Translations under genes and position numbers: made by a program | Origin: Micromonospora ureilytica | Lineage (GTDB): Bacteria; Actinomycetota; Actinomycetes; Mycobacteriales; Micromonosporaceae | Assembly (NCBI RefSeq): GCF_015751765.1 | Contig: NZ_JADOTX010000001.1 | Coordinates: 310,001 to 374,000, forward strand | Length of the DNA stretch: 64,000 nucleotides | Reading direction: 5' to 3' | Shown here: in pieces, positions 1-8,274 of the stretch | How positions within the stretch are numbered: the stretch's first letter is position 1 | Layout: every line of letters begins with the position of its first letter | The notes under the pieces: model-generated | Seen by the model: the letters and a program-made list of their open reading frames with translations, nothing else | The model's database searches: none | What the model was told of the DNA's origin: nothing

Positions 1-1
1 C

Positions 2-472
2 CTGGCGTGGACGGCGATCGAAGGAGCCTGGGCGTCCGTGGTCGACCGGGTCCGGTCCATGCCGCAGGGCGCGGTCGACGTCTCGATCGACGGTGAGTGG
101 TCGTTCGCGCAGACCTTGCGTCACCTCGTGTTCGCCGCCGACGCGTGGTTGGGCAAGGCGATCCTGCGCCTGCCCCAGCCTTTCCACCCGCTCGGTCAGT
201 CGCACGTCGAGTACGAGACCGACGGCTTCGACATGTCGGTCTTCGCCACCGGGCAGCCGACCTTTGAGGCGGTCCTCCAGGTGCGGGCCGAGCGACAGGC
301 AATGGTGCGCGACTTCCTCGCGACGGTCACGCCGGAGCTGCTCGCCGAGTCTCGGCCGAGCGCCTGGTGGCCGGAGCACGTCGTTTCCGTCCTGCACTGC
401 CTTCACGTGATCCTCGGCGAGGAGTGGCAGCACCTCCGCTTCGCCCTGCGTGATCTCGACGCCCAGGGCTGA
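2..472 (+). CDS. DinB-superfamily protein, 5' end cut by window edge
   Basis: This is a four-helix-bundle protein of the DinB/YfiT type, a family of putative metal-dependent enzymes such as thiol S-transferases. The first Met/Val start in the window is GTG at 38, but the frame stays open upstream to base 2 and reads as plausible protein (LAWTAIEGAWAS), so the true start probably lies before the window. The core reads WSFAQTLRHLVFAADAW near the beginning and LHVILGEEWQHLRFALRDL at the end. These His residues (in LRHL, LHVIL and EWQHL) sit where DinB proteins bind metal. The function is inferred from the fold only and the substrate is unknown. Confidence 0.7.
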   Translation: MAWTAIEGAWASVVDRVRSMPQGAVDVSIDGEWSFAQTLRHLVFAADAWLGKAILRLPQPFHPLGQSHVEYETDGFDMSVFATGQPTFEAVLQVRAERQAMVRDFLATVTPELLAESRPSAWWPEHVVSVLHCLHVILGEEWQHLRFALRDLDAQG

Positions 473-668
473 GACGTCGCCCCAGCGGCCGGGGGTTCCG
501 GTCGAGTGGGATACCCCGATTTCGCTGATCTGGAGTGGATCTAGCCCTGAAACGGGCGGTCGGACGGGGTTCCTGTCGTACCCGGTGGTTAGTGTCGATG
601 TCACCGACGGTGCTCGGTCGGCGACGAAAGGGCGTTTACCGAGCACCGAGAGCCGATCAGGAGGCACG

Positions 669-887
669 ATGCTCATCGACTGCGACGGGTGCGCGAAGCG
701 GGCCGACGGCTGTTCCGGCTGCCCGCTGACTGCCCTGTTCGACGAGACGTCCCCGGCGGCCGGGCTGGTCGCCGCCGAGGTCGAGGCCATCGAGGTGTTC
801 GCCCGGGCCGGCTTCGACGTGGAGGTGCTGACCGCGCCGGCGCGCCCGGAGGCGGCTCGCCGTCGTGCCACCCGCCGCGTCGCCTGA
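669..887 (+). CDS. Small four-cysteine protein (72 aa), unknown function
   Basis: The ATG at 669 is preceded by a strong Shine-Dalgarno AGGAGG at 659-664, which decides the start even though the frame is open further upstream. The N-terminus carries two CxxC pairs at about residues 5/8 and 15/18 (CDGC and CSGC), a spacing typical of small zinc- or iron-sulfur-binding knuckles. An acidic, Ala/Val-rich helical segment follows, then a basic Arg-rich tail. I do not recognise a named family. A short hairpin terminator follows at 900-917, so this is probably a single-gene transcript. Confidence 0.7.
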   Translation: MLIDCDGCAKRADGCSGCPLTALFDETSPAAGLVAAEVEAIEVFARAGFDVEVLTAPARPEAARRRATRRVA

Positions 888-899
888 GCGCGACACCGC

Positions 900-917
900 G
901 CCCGGAAGCGGGCTTTT
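900..917 (+). terminator. Rho-independent terminator
   Basis: A 5-bp GC stem (GCCCG 900-904 with CGGGC 909-913) and a GAAG loop are followed directly by TTTT at 914-917. It lies 12 nt after the stop codon of the small four-Cys protein gene. The stem is short, so strength is uncertain. Confidence 0.55.
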
Positions 918-960
918 CGCGGGCCATAGGATGAGCGGTCACGGCGGGAGGAGCGGTGCG

Positions 961-993
961 ATGAGCGGGGAACAACGGGCGGTGACGCGGTGA
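961..993 (+). CDS. 10-codon upstream ORF coupled to the M48 protease gene
   Basis: An ATG at 961 has a good Shine-Dalgarno (GGGAGGAG, 946-953) at 7-nt spacing. It opens a 10-residue frame ending TGA at 991-993, which overlaps the GTG start (990) of the protease in a GTGA arrangement. The protease start itself has no convincing Shine-Dalgarno, so ribosomes loaded here may reinitiate on the protease. This is inferred from the layout alone; the peptide sequence suggests no function. Confidence 0.35.
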   Translation: MSGEQRAVTR

Positions 994-2249
994 CCCCGCG
1001 CGGCTGGGCGCTTGTGGCCCTGGCCGGGCTGACCGTCGCCCTGGTCGTGCTGGCCGCCCTGCTCATCCCGTGGCACCGCCCGCCGGCGCCCCGGGCCGAC
1101 CAGCTCGCCGCGCTCGGTGACCTGCCGGCCGAGCAGGTGGCCAAGGGCCGGGAGTTCCGGTCCGCGCTGCGCCCCGGCGGCTATGCCGCGCTCGCCGTTG
1201 GGCTGCTGATCGCCCTCGCGCTCGGGTTGACCCCGCTGGGCAGCCGCCTGGTCGAGCTGGTGGGCCGGCCGTTCGGCGGGCACTGGGCCGCGCAGGCGGT
1301 GCTCGGCGGGCTGGCGGTGGTGCTCGTCGCCGACCTGGTGACGCTCCCGTTCGCCGCCTGGCGGCAGAGCGTGCTCACCCGCTACGAGTTGAGCACCAAC
1401 GGCTGGAGCGGCTGGGCCGTCGACCTTCTCAAGTCGTACGCGGTCAGCGCGGTGATCGGCGCGGTGGCGCTGTTCGGGTTCTACGCGGTCATCCGACTCG
1501 CGCCACGCTGGTGGTGGGCGTTCGGCGCGGCCGGCGCCGCGGTGCTGGTGGTGCTGCTGTCGTTCGTGCTGCCGGTGCTGGTGGAGCCGGTGTTCAACAG
1601 GTTCACCCCGATGGAGCAGGGCCCGCTGCGCACCGAGCTGATGAGCATGGCCGCCCGCGACGGGGTGCCGGTGCGTGACGTGCTGGTCGCCGATGCCTCC
1701 CGCCGCACCAGAGCGGTCAACGCGTATGTCTCTGGTCTCGGGCCGACCCGGCGGGTGGTCGTCTACGACACGCTGCTGCGCGAGGCGACCCCGGCCGAGG
1801 TGACCGCCGTCGTGGCGCACGAGTTGGGGCACGCGAAGGACTCCGACGTGGCGGCCGGCACGCTGACCGGGGCGCTGGGTGCTGCGGCGGCCGTGGTGGC
1901 GCTCTACCTGCTCGGCTCGTGGGGGCCGTTGCTGCGGCTGGCCGGTGTCGACTCGGTAGCCCAACCGAGAGCGTTCCCGCTGTTGGTCGCCCTGGTCACG
2001 GTGGCCGGGCTGGTCGCCGCTCCGGTCCAGGCGCTGATGTCCCGACGGGTGGAGGCGCGGGCCGACGCGCACGCGCTCGCGCTCACCGACGACCCGGAGT
2101 CCTTCGAGTCGATGCAGCGCCGGCTCGGCTCGGTCAACCTCGGCGATCCCGACCCGCCCCGCTGGGAATACCTCTACTCGGCCTCGCATCCGTCCACCGT
2201 GGAGCGGATGGCCGCCGCCCGCGCGTACGCCCGGGAGGCCGGCCGATGA
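990..2249 (+). CDS. M48-family membrane zinc metalloprotease (Ste24/HtpX-like)
   Basis: This 419-residue integral membrane protease has the zinc motif HELGH at about residues 277-281 and a downstream glutamate in RRVEARADAHAL, as expected for CAAX-prenyl-protease-like M48 enzymes. Hydrophobic segments lie near residues 5-27, 65-85, 100-125, 150-170 and 180-200, with two more after the active site (about 290-310 and 330-350). The family performs membrane-protein quality control or processes exported proteins; bacteria of this type lack CAAX prenylation, so the substrate is unknown. The GTG start is coupled to a 10-codon ORF, and the stop overlaps the next gene (ATGA), so the protease and mannosyltransferase are co-translated. 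Confidence 0.9.
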   Translation: MTPRGWALVALAGLTVALVVLAALLIPWHRPPAPRADQLAALGDLPAEQVAKGREFRSALRPGGYAALAVGLLIALALGLTPLGSRLVELVGRPFGGHWAAQAVLGGLAVVLVADLVTLPFAAWRQSVLTRYELSTNGWSGWAVDLLKSYAVSAVIGAVALFGFYAVIRLAPRWWWAFGAAGAAVLVVLLSFVLPVLVEPVFNRFTPMEQGPLRTELMSMAARDGVPVRDVLVADASRRTRAVNAYVSGLGPTRRVVVYDTLLREATPAEVTAVVAHELGHAKDSDVAAGTLTGALGAAAAVVALYLLGSWGPLLRLAGVDSVAQPRAFPLLVALVTVAGLVAAPVQALMSRRVEARADAHALALTDDPESFESMQRRLGSVNLGDPDPPRWEYLYSASHPSTVERMAAARAYAREAGR

Positions 2250-3370
2250 ACCGCACCCTGCTGATCACCAACGACTTTCCGCCCCGCCCGGGTGGGATCC
2301 AGTCCTTTGTACACAATCTCGCGGTCCGTCAACCGGCCGGCTCGGTGGTCGTCTACGCGTCGAGCTGGCGCGGGGCCGCGAAGTTCGACGCCGACCAGCC
2401 GTTCGAGGTGATCCGGGAGCGCACCCGGGTGCTGCTGCCCACCCCGTTGATCGCCCGCCGGGCGGCCCGGTTGGCTCGCGCGTACGACTGCGACACTGTG
2501 TGGTTCGGCGCGGCGGCCCCGTTGGGACTGCTCGCGGCCGGCCTGCGGCGACGGGCCGGCATCCGCCGGGTGGTGGCCCAGACCCATGGTCACGAGGTCG
2601 GTTGGGCGGCGGTGCCGGCCGCCCGGCCGGCGCTGCGGCGCATCGGTCGGGGTGTGGACGTGACCACCTACCTCGGCGAGTACACCCGTAGCCGGTTGGC
2701 CCGCGTACTGGACGGGGTGACCGAGCTGCGCCGCCTCGCGCCCGGGGTCGACGTGGACACCTACCACCCGACCGTGGACGGTGAACAGGTCCGGGCCCGA
2801 CTCGGGTTGACTGACCGGCCGGTGGTCGTCTGTGTGTCCCGGCTGGTGCCGCGCAAGGGTCAGGACACGCTGATCCGGGCCCTACCGGAGATCCGCCGCC
2901 GGGTGCCCGACGCGGCGCTGCTGATCGTCGGTGGCGGGCCGTACCGGGCGACCCTGGAGAAGCTGGCCCGCCAGACCGGTGTGGAACGGGACGTGGTGTT
3001 CACCGGCACGGTGCCGTCGGTCGAGTTGCCGGCGCACTACGCGGCCGGTGACGTCTACGCGATGCCGTGCCGCACCCGCAACCGTGGCCTCGACGTCGAG
3101 GGGCTGGGCATCGTCTACCTGGAGGCATCCGCGACCGGCCTACCGGTGGTGGCCGGTGACTCCGGGGGCGCACCGGACGCGGTCCGCGAGGGGGAGACCG
3201 GCTACGTCGTACGCGGCCGGGACGTCGCCCAGCTCGCCGACCGGGTCGCCCGGCTGCTCGCCGATCGGGATCTGGCCCGCCAACTGGGCGCGGCGGGCCG
3301 GGCGTGGGTCGAACGGGAGTGGCGCTGGGAGGCGCAGGCGGAACGCATGACGGCGCTGCTCGCCGGCTGA
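2246..3370 (+). CDS. pimB: GDP-mannose-dependent mannosyltransferase, PimB'-like (GT4)
   Basis: This 374-residue GT-B glycosyltransferase begins with the family's NDFPPRPGGIQSF acceptor loop and contains VSRLVPRKGQDTLI at the domain junction. Its EX7E motif is EGLGIVYLE, the signature of retaining GT4 enzymes. The closest family I recognise is PimB' (M. tuberculosis Rv2188c, C. glutamicum MgtB/PimB'), which adds the second mannose to phosphatidylinositol mannosides from GDP-mannose on the inner membrane face. The ATG at 2246 overlaps the protease stop. Its position near fadD15 and plsC matches the mycobacterial gene order, supporting orthology. The exact acceptor is not proven. Confidence 0.85.
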   Translation: MNRTLLITNDFPPRPGGIQSFVHNLAVRQPAGSVVVYASSWRGAAKFDADQPFEVIRERTRVLLPTPLIARRAARLARAYDCDTVWFGAAAPLGLLAAGLRRRAGIRRVVAQTHGHEVGWAAVPAARPALRRIGRGVDVTTYLGEYTRSRLARVLDGVTELRRLAPGVDVDTYHPTVDGEQVRARLGLTDRPVVVCVSRLVPRKGQDTLIRALPEIRRRVPDAALLIVGGGPYRATLEKLARQTGVERDVVFTGTVPSVELPAHYAAGDVYAMPCRTRNRGLDVEGLGIVYLEASATGLPVVAGDSGGAPDAVREGETGYVVRGRDVAQLADRVARLLADRDLARQLGAAGRAWVEREWRWEAQAERMTALLAG

Positions 3371-3383
3371 TCGCCGCCCACGT

Positions 3384-4046
3384 TCAGCTCTCCCGGGCGG
3401 GCGCGTAGTGCGGCACGTACTCCTGGCCGGTGAGTTTCTGGATCGCCGCCATCACCTCGTCGGTGACCGTCCGGATGTCGCGCGGCCCGTTGATCCGCTC
3501 GGCGACCGGGATCGGCGGGCCGAACCGCAGGGTGATCGGGTGTCGACGGGGCAGCCGCGCGTCGACCGGCAGCACTTCGGCGGTGCCGGTCACGCCGACC
3601 GGGATGATCGGCACCCCGGCGTCGCGGGCCAGCCGGGTCATTCCGACCCGGCCCCGGTAGAGCCGCCCGTCCGGGGAGCGGGTGCCCTCCGGGTAGACGG
3701 CGACCAGGCCGCCGGCGCGCAGCACCGGTATGGCGGCGTCGAGGGCGCGCAGGGCGGCCCGGCCGTCGGCGCGGTCGACGGGGATGGCGCCCATGCCGGC
3801 GACGATCCGCCGGTTGAGCCAGCCGCCCGGACCCCGACCGTTGAAGTACTCGACCTTCGCCCAGAAGGTGACGTGTCGGGGTGTCGAGGCGACGAGAAAC
3901 AACTCGTCGGCCACGGAGAGGTGGTTGCCGGCGAGGATCGCGCCGCCGTCCCGGGGCAGATGCTCCAGCCCCTCCACACGCGGTCGCCAGCCAAACCGCA
4001 GCGCGGTACCGACGGTCAGCTTGGTGACGTCGTACAGCAGGGGCAC
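3384..4046 (-). CDS. 1-acyl-glycerol-3-phosphate acyltransferase family (PlsC-like)
   Basis: This 220-residue acyltransferase has the catalytic NHxxxxD motif as NHLSVADEL (about residues 41-49). It also has the phosphate-binding block YPEGTRSPDGRLYRG, the two signatures of PlsC-type enzymes that acylate lysophosphatidate or similar acceptors at the membrane. GTG is the start, with GGAGG just upstream. It lies 20 bp downstream of a tetR-family gene on the same strand, so the two probably form one autoregulated unit that senses a lipid or acyl-CoA. It converges on pimB'. A second paralogue is at 20112-20804. Confidence 0.88.
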   Translation of the reverse strand: MPLLYDVTKLTVGTALRFGWRPRVEGLEHLPRDGGAILAGNHLSVADELFLVASTPRHVTFWAKVEYFNGRGPGGWLNRRIVAGMGAIPVDRADGRAALRALDAAIPVLRAGGLVAVYPEGTRSPDGRLYRGRVGMTRLARDAGVPIIPVGVTGTAEVLPVDARLPRRHPITLRFGPPIPVAERINGPRDIRTVTDEVMAAIQKLTGQEYVPHYAPARES

Positions 4047-4066
4047 GTGTCCTCCGGGGTCGAGTT

Positions 4067-4651
4067 TCAGGCGGGTGCCGGGCCGAGGTGGGCCTCCAAC
4101 GCGGCGCGCAGCAGGGCGTCGTCGTCGGTGGCCCCGGTGGCGAGCGGCAGGCTACCCCAGGCCCAGAGTTGGGCAATGCCGTGCAGGTTCGCCCAGAGCG
4201 CGCCGGCGAGCACCGCCGCGGGCGCGTCGGTGGGCCGGCGCGTCCGCGCCACCAGGTCGGCCAGGATGGCGAACAGCGGCAGGCTCGTCTCGCGTAGCCG
4301 CAGCCGGCCGCTGTCCAGCAGGTCGTGACGGAACATCAGCTCGAACATGCCGCGGTGGGCCGCCGCGAAGTCCAGGTACGTCCGGGCCAGCGCGGTCAAT
4401 CGGGTACGCGGGTCGGCGTCGACGTCGCGCATCGTCTGCTCGACCCGGGCGGTGAGGTCGGCGAAGCCCTCCCGGGCGATGGCGGAGAGCAGGTCGACGT
4501 GGGTGGGGAAGTAGCGGCGCGGTGCACCGTGTGAGACGCCGGCACGGCGGGCGATCTCCCGCAGTGACACCGCCGACTGGCCCTCGCGCAGCACCAGATC
4601 CACGCCGGCAGCCACCAGCCGCCCTCGTAGCCCCGTCTCGTCCGCGCGCAT
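4067..4651 (-). CDS. TetR-family transcriptional regulator
   Basis: The 194-residue protein has an N-terminal helix-turn-helix (LREIARRAGVSHGAPRRYF, about residues 30-48) and a C-terminal ligand-binding helical domain. The ATG has no Shine-Dalgarno, and the first base of the start codon lies at the edge of a perfect palindrome, so the message may be leaderless. Two matching palindromes upstream (4651-4687) are the obvious operators, implying negative autoregulation. The downstream plsC-like gene suggests control of membrane lipid acylation; the ligand is unknown. Confidence 0.88.
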   Translation of the reverse strand: MRADETGLRGRLVAAGVDLVLREGQSAVSLREIARRAGVSHGAPRRYFPTHVDLLSAIAREGFADLTARVEQTMRDVDADPRTRLTALARTYLDFAAAHRGMFELMFRHDLLDSGRLRLRETSLPLFAILADLVARTRRPTDAPAAVLAGALWANLHGIAQLWAWGSLPLATGATDDDALLRAALEAHLGPAPA

Positions 4652-4687
4652 AGACAGTGTCTACCAGCAACCGTAGACGCCGTCTAC
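4651..4687. promoter_or_regulatory. Twin TetR operators
   Basis: Two perfect palindromes of the same half-site stand side by side: TAGACAGTGTCTA at 4651-4663 and GTAGACGCCGTCTAC at 4673-4687. Their centres are 23 bp apart, about two helical turns, and the proximal one abuts the tetR start codon. The shared half-site TAGAC and the location point to autorepression by two dimers. This is inferred from symmetry and position. Confidence 0.75.
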
Positions 4688-4754
4688 CTCGGCGGTGGGG
4701 TTGGCTTGAGCAGGCCTGTCCTCGGCGGCCTGCCGTGCCTTGCCGGGATCAGCG

Positions 4755-4792
4755 TGATGCCTGTGAGTCATCACGATGACTCACAGGCATCA
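4755..4792 (-). terminator. Perfect 38-bp palindrome, probable terminator of the GGDEF-EAL gene
   Basis: Two perfect 18-bp arms (4755-4772 and 4775-4792) flank a 2-nt centre. The structure lies 70 nt beyond the stop of the minus-strand GGDEF-EAL gene and faces the tetR promoter. There is no T-tract, as is common for actinobacterial terminators. A regulatory or replication-related role for so symmetric a sequence cannot be excluded. Confidence 0.55.
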
Positions 4793-4861
4793 GGCTCATC
4801 GGAGTATCAGGCCCCGCGCTGTCTGCTCGCCCCCGGGTTGGGGCGTGGGCGGGCCCGAGGG

Positions 4862-6607
4862 TCAGCGGATGCGGGCCAGGATGCGATCGGCGGGGGCCGG
4901 GCGACCGAAGTGCCAGCCCTGGGCGGCGTCGCAGCCGATCGCGCGTAGCCGCTCGGCCTGCCCGGCGGTCTCCACCCCTTCGGCGGTGACGGTCAGGTCC
5001 AGCGCGTGCGCCAGCGAGACCAGGGAGGCGAGGATCCGCTCGTCGGTGCGGCCGACGGAGGGCGACCGCAGGCCGGCCACGAACTCGCCGGCCACCTTCA
5101 GTTCGGTCACCGGCAGGTCCCGCAGGTACGCCAGGTTGCTGTATCCGGTGCCGAAGTCGTCGATGGCGATGCGTACGCCGAGGTCGGCGAGGACCCGCAG
5201 GGCGCGGACCGGCTCCTCGGCGGTGCTCATCATCGTGCTCTCGGTGATCTCCAGTTGGAGTCGCTCCGGCGGCAGGCCGGTCTGCCGCAGAAGGGCACGG
5301 ACCTCCTGCACCAACCCGGGCCGGTGGACCTGCCGTACCGCCAGGTTGACGCTGACGAAGGGCGCGGCGGCACCCCCGGCCGACCACGCCTCGGCCTCAC
5401 GGCAGGCCTCGGCCAGCACCCAACCGCCCAACTGGATGATCAGGCCGGTCTCCTCGGCCAACCCGATGAAGCTGTCCGGGCGCAGCACCCCCAACTCGGG
5501 GTGCCGCCAGCGGACCAGCGCCTCCACGCCGACCAGGCTGCCGTCGCGGAGTGAGGTCAGCGGCTGGTAGTCGAGGTAGAACTCGCCCCGCTCCAAGGCC
5601 GCCGGGATGGCCGCGGAGAGCGCGTAGCGGGCCAGTTCACGTTGGTTGCGCTCGGCGTCGTAGAGCGCCCAGCGCGCCCCACCCGCGGACTTCGCCCAGT
5701 GCAGGGTGCTGTCGGCGGCCCGCATCAGGTCCGTGGGGTTGGCCCCGGCCACCTGGCGCTCGACGATGCCGATGCTCGCGGAGATCTGCAGCTCGTGCCC
5801 GTCGACAAGCGCCGGTGTGCGTACCGCGGCGAGCGCGGTCTCGGCCACCGCGACCATGTCGTCGGTGCCGGCGGTGCGTTCCACCAGGATGACGAACTCG
5901 TCGCCGCCGAGCCGGGCGACCAGGTGCTCACCCATGGCTTTGCGCAGCCGCTCCGCCACAGTGGCCAGCAGCAGGTCGCCGATCTGGTGCCCCAGGGTGT
6001 CGTTGACCACCTTGAAGCGGTCCAGGTCCAGGAAGCACACCCCGACCCGCTGCGCGCCCCGGCCCGGTTCGTTGAGCGCGGCGGTGAGCCGCTCGGTGAA
6101 CAGCGTCCGGTTGGGCAGGCCGGTGAGCGGGTCGTGGGTGGCCTGATGCCGGAACCGGGCCTCGCTGGCCCGCAGCGCCCGCTCGGCCTGTGTGCGGGCC
6201 CGCATGGCGGCGCGGCGGATCGACTCCTGCTCGTCGAGCGTCCGGTCGCGCAGCGCGCGGGCGTAGCCGGTCGCCACGGCCGCCAGCAGCCGGGCCATCC
6301 GGTCCTCGACGTCCTCGGCCACCAACCCCAGGTCGCGCACCAGGCGGAGCTGGATGACCTCGACGGTACGACCCAGCCCCTCGGCGGAGGCGATGTGCGC
6401 GGCGACCAACTCGGCGCCGACCCGGTGCCCGGCACGCAGGTCGAACGGCTCGGTGAGCAACGCGCCGGCCAGTTGCCCGGTGAGCCGGTCCAGCAGGGAC
6501 TCCAACTGGGCCTGGGTCATCGGTAGGTAGCTGGTGCCGGAGACAGCCTTCGCCCAGGCCCGAGCGAACGTGCCCGGGTGGGACGTCGCCCCCGGCGACT
6601 CAGTCAC
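4862..6607 (-). CDS. Dual GGDEF-EAL cyclic-di-GMP enzyme
   Basis: This 581-residue soluble protein makes and/or breaks down cyclic di-GMP. Residues 1-150 form a helical sensory region without transmembrane segments. A diguanylate cyclase domain (ATHDPLTGLPNRTLF onward) follows with an intact GGDEF active site (RLGGDEFVIL). The phosphodiesterase domain has intact EAL (GVEALVRWRH) and DDFGTGYSNLAYL motifs. Both domains look catalytically competent. The GTG start at 6607 lies inside the upstream methyltransferase gene, whose stop is at 6600 (8-bp overlap), so the two are translationally coupled. In streptomycetes such enzymes set developmental timing; the role here is not shown. Confidence 0.9.
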   Translation of the reverse strand: MTESPGATSHPGTFARAWAKAVSGTSYLPMTQAQLESLLDRLTGQLAGALLTEPFDLRAGHRVGAELVAAHIASAEGLGRTVEVIQLRLVRDLGLVAEDVEDRMARLLAAVATGYARALRDRTLDEQESIRRAAMRARTQAERALRASEARFRHQATHDPLTGLPNRTLFTERLTAALNEPGRGAQRVGVCFLDLDRFKVVNDTLGHQIGDLLLATVAERLRKAMGEHLVARLGGDEFVILVERTAGTDDMVAVAETALAAVRTPALVDGHELQISASIGIVERQVAGANPTDLMRAADSTLHWAKSAGGARWALYDAERNQRELARYALSAAIPAALERGEFYLDYQPLTSLRDGSLVGVEALVRWRHPELGVLRPDSFIGLAEETGLIIQLGGWVLAEACREAEAWSAGGAAAPFVSVNLAVRQVHRPGLVQEVRALLRQTGLPPERLQLEITESTMMSTAEEPVRALRVLADLGVRIAIDDFGTGYSNLAYLRDLPVTELKVAGEFVAGLRSPSVGRTDERILASLVSLAHALDLTVTAEGVETAGQAERLRAIGCDAAQGWHFGRPAPADRILARIR

Positions 6608-7409
6608 CGAGGCGCCCGACGCCGCCCATGAAGACCGCGCGCTCGGCGTCCTCCGCGCTCTCCGGAGTGTCCGGTCGCCACTCGGGCACCCAGACCACGC
6701 CGGGGTCGAGCAACTCGAACCCGTCGAAGAGCGCGGTCAGTTCGGCGCGGCTGCGTATCGACAGCGGGCTGTCGGTGCGCCGGTAGACCCGCTCCGCCTC
6801 GGCGCGTTCGTCCTCGCTGCGCCCGTCGTCGCTGGCCTGCGACAGCACCAGATAGCTGCCGGGCGCCAACGCGTCCCGCAGCGTCCCAAGCAGTTCCGCC
6901 GGTCGGTCGTCGTCGGAGACGAAGTGCAGGACGGCCACGACCATCACGGCCACCGGTTGGCTCAGGTCGAGCAGCTTGCGGACGTCCGGATGGGCCAAAA
7001 TCGCCTCCGGGTGACGCAGGTCCTCCTGCACCACGGCGGCCTGCTCGTTGCCGGCGAGAATCTCGCGGCTGTGCGCCACCGCCACCGGGTCGACGTCCAC
7101 ATAGACCACTCGTGACCGCGGGTCGAGCTGCTGGGCGATCTCGTGCACGTTGCCGACCGTCGGGATGCCCGAGCCGATGTCCAGGAACTGCCGGATCCCG
7201 GCCTCGGAGAGGTGGTGCACGGCCCGGCGCAGGAACGCCCGGTTGGCCTGGGCCATCAACGGCGCCTCGGGCACCGCGGCGACCATCGCCTGCGCGGCAG
7301 CCCGGTCCGCGGCGAAGTTGTGCGAGCCGCCGAGGTAGTAGTCGTACATCCGCGCGACGCTCGGGCGCTCGATGTCGATGGTGTCGGGTGCCCAGTCCGG
7401 CCGCTGCAT
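6600..7409 (-). CDS. SAM-dependent methyltransferase, Methyltransf_19 (DUF574) family
   Basis: The protein is 269 residues long. It opens with the family signature RPSVARMYDYYLGGSHNFAA, and the SAM-binding motif I is FLDIGSGIPTVGN. The substrate of this actinobacterial family is mostly unknown; many members accompany secondary metabolism or signalling genes. I chose the ATG at 7409 because homologues begin at MQRPDW and a GAGGGG ribosome site precedes it; an in-frame start exists further upstream at 7478. The gene overlaps the GGDEF-EAL gene by 8 bp, so a link to cyclic-di-GMP signalling is possible but unproven. Confidence 0.85.
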   Translation of the reverse strand: MQRPDWAPDTIDIERPSVARMYDYYLGGSHNFAADRAAAQAMVAAVPEAPLMAQANRAFLRRAVHHLSEAGIRQFLDIGSGIPTVGNVHEIAQQLDPRSRVVYVDVDPVAVAHSREILAGNEQAAVVQEDLRHPEAILAHPDVRKLLDLSQPVAVMVVAVLHFVSDDDRPAELLGTLRDALAPGSYLVLSQASDDGRSEDERAEAERVYRRTDSPLSIRSRAELTALFDGFELLDPGVVWVPEWRPDTPESAEDAERAVFMGGVGRLGD

Positions 7410-7526
7410 GCGTTTCACCCCTCGTGTCCGCGACGCGAGCATCGTCGCCCGCGCGGGTATTGTGCACCCGCCACGCACGCCAGACCATAGCGCGGCGGAG
7501 GTTGCCCGCAGACGTCGGTCGATGCG

Positions 7527-7564
7527 CGACGGTCCGCGCCGGCCGAAGCTGGCGCGGACCGTCG
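7527..7564 (-). terminator. Strong hairpin terminator
   Basis: Perfect 14-bp arms (7527-7540 and 7551-7564) with a 10-nt loop lie 35 nt beyond the stop of the minus-strand response-regulator gene. The structure separates the two-component operon from the methyltransferase gene. Confidence 0.7.
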
Positions 7565-7598
7565 GTCGCGACGTCCCGCTCGACGAGCGGGAGACCTG

Positions 7599-8267
7599 TC
7601 AGAACTTCGGCGCGTCCGGTGCCTCGAGCAGGCCGAGCCGGAGTGCTGTCATCAGGGCCTGAGCCCGGTTGGCCGCGCCGAGCTTCTCGTAGAGCTTGGA
7701 GATGTGCGTCTTGGCCGTGGACTCGCTGACGAACAGCTGCTTGGCGATGCCCGCCACGCTCATCCCGTCGGCGAGCAGCCGCAGCACCTGCCCCTCCCGG
7801 GGAGACAACTGCGGACCGGACGGGGCGAGCCGGCGCTTCATCGCCTCGGCCAGGTCGGCCGCGGTGAACGCGCTGGGGGAGGAGGCGGCGTGCCGTGCGG
7901 CGGCCACCACCTCGTCGGCCGGTGCGGTCTTCGGCACGAAGGCGCTCGCGCCGGCCTCCAGAGCGCCGAAGAGCTGGTCGTCGCCGGCGTACATGGTCAG
8001 CACCACGATGCCCATCGACGCGCTGGACTTGCGCAGCGCGCGGGTGGCCTCCAGGCCGCTGCCGTCGGGCAGCCGCAAATCCATGATCACCACGTCCGGC
8101 TGCAGGGCGCCGGCCTGGCGTACTCCTTCCGCCGCCGTAGCCGCCTCACCGACGACCTCGAACTGGCGGTCGCGCTCGAAGGCGTGCCGCAAACCCTTGC
8201 GAATCAGGTCATGATCGTCGACAAGGAGGACCTTGGTACGGGTGGCCGGTATCGGACTTGTGGTCAT
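7599..8267 (-). CDS. NarL/FixJ-type response regulator
   Basis: This 222-residue regulator has a receiver domain (KVLLVDDHDLIRKGL at the start, phospho-acceptor Asp at about residue 63 in VVIMDLRLPDG) and a C-terminal LuxR-type helix-turn-helix (LSPREGQVLRLLADGMS, then VSESTAKTHISKLYEKL). I set the start at the ATG at 8267, just before the conserved receiver sequence; the frame is open further upstream but that stretch is not protein-like. It sits 7 bp downstream of the sensor kinase gene and is surely its partner. The target genes are unknown. Confidence 0.92.
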   Translation of the reverse strand: MTTSPIPATRTKVLLVDDHDLIRKGLRHAFERDRQFEVVGEAATAAEGVRQAGALQPDVVIMDLRLPDGSGLEATRALRKSSASMGIVVLTMYAGDDQLFGALEAGASAFVPKTAPADEVVAAARHAASSPSAFTAADLAEAMKRRLAPSGPQLSPREGQVLRLLADGMSVAGIAKQLFVSESTAKTHISKLYEKLGAANRAQALMTALRLGLLEAPDAPKF

Positions 8268-8274
8268 CCTCGGG

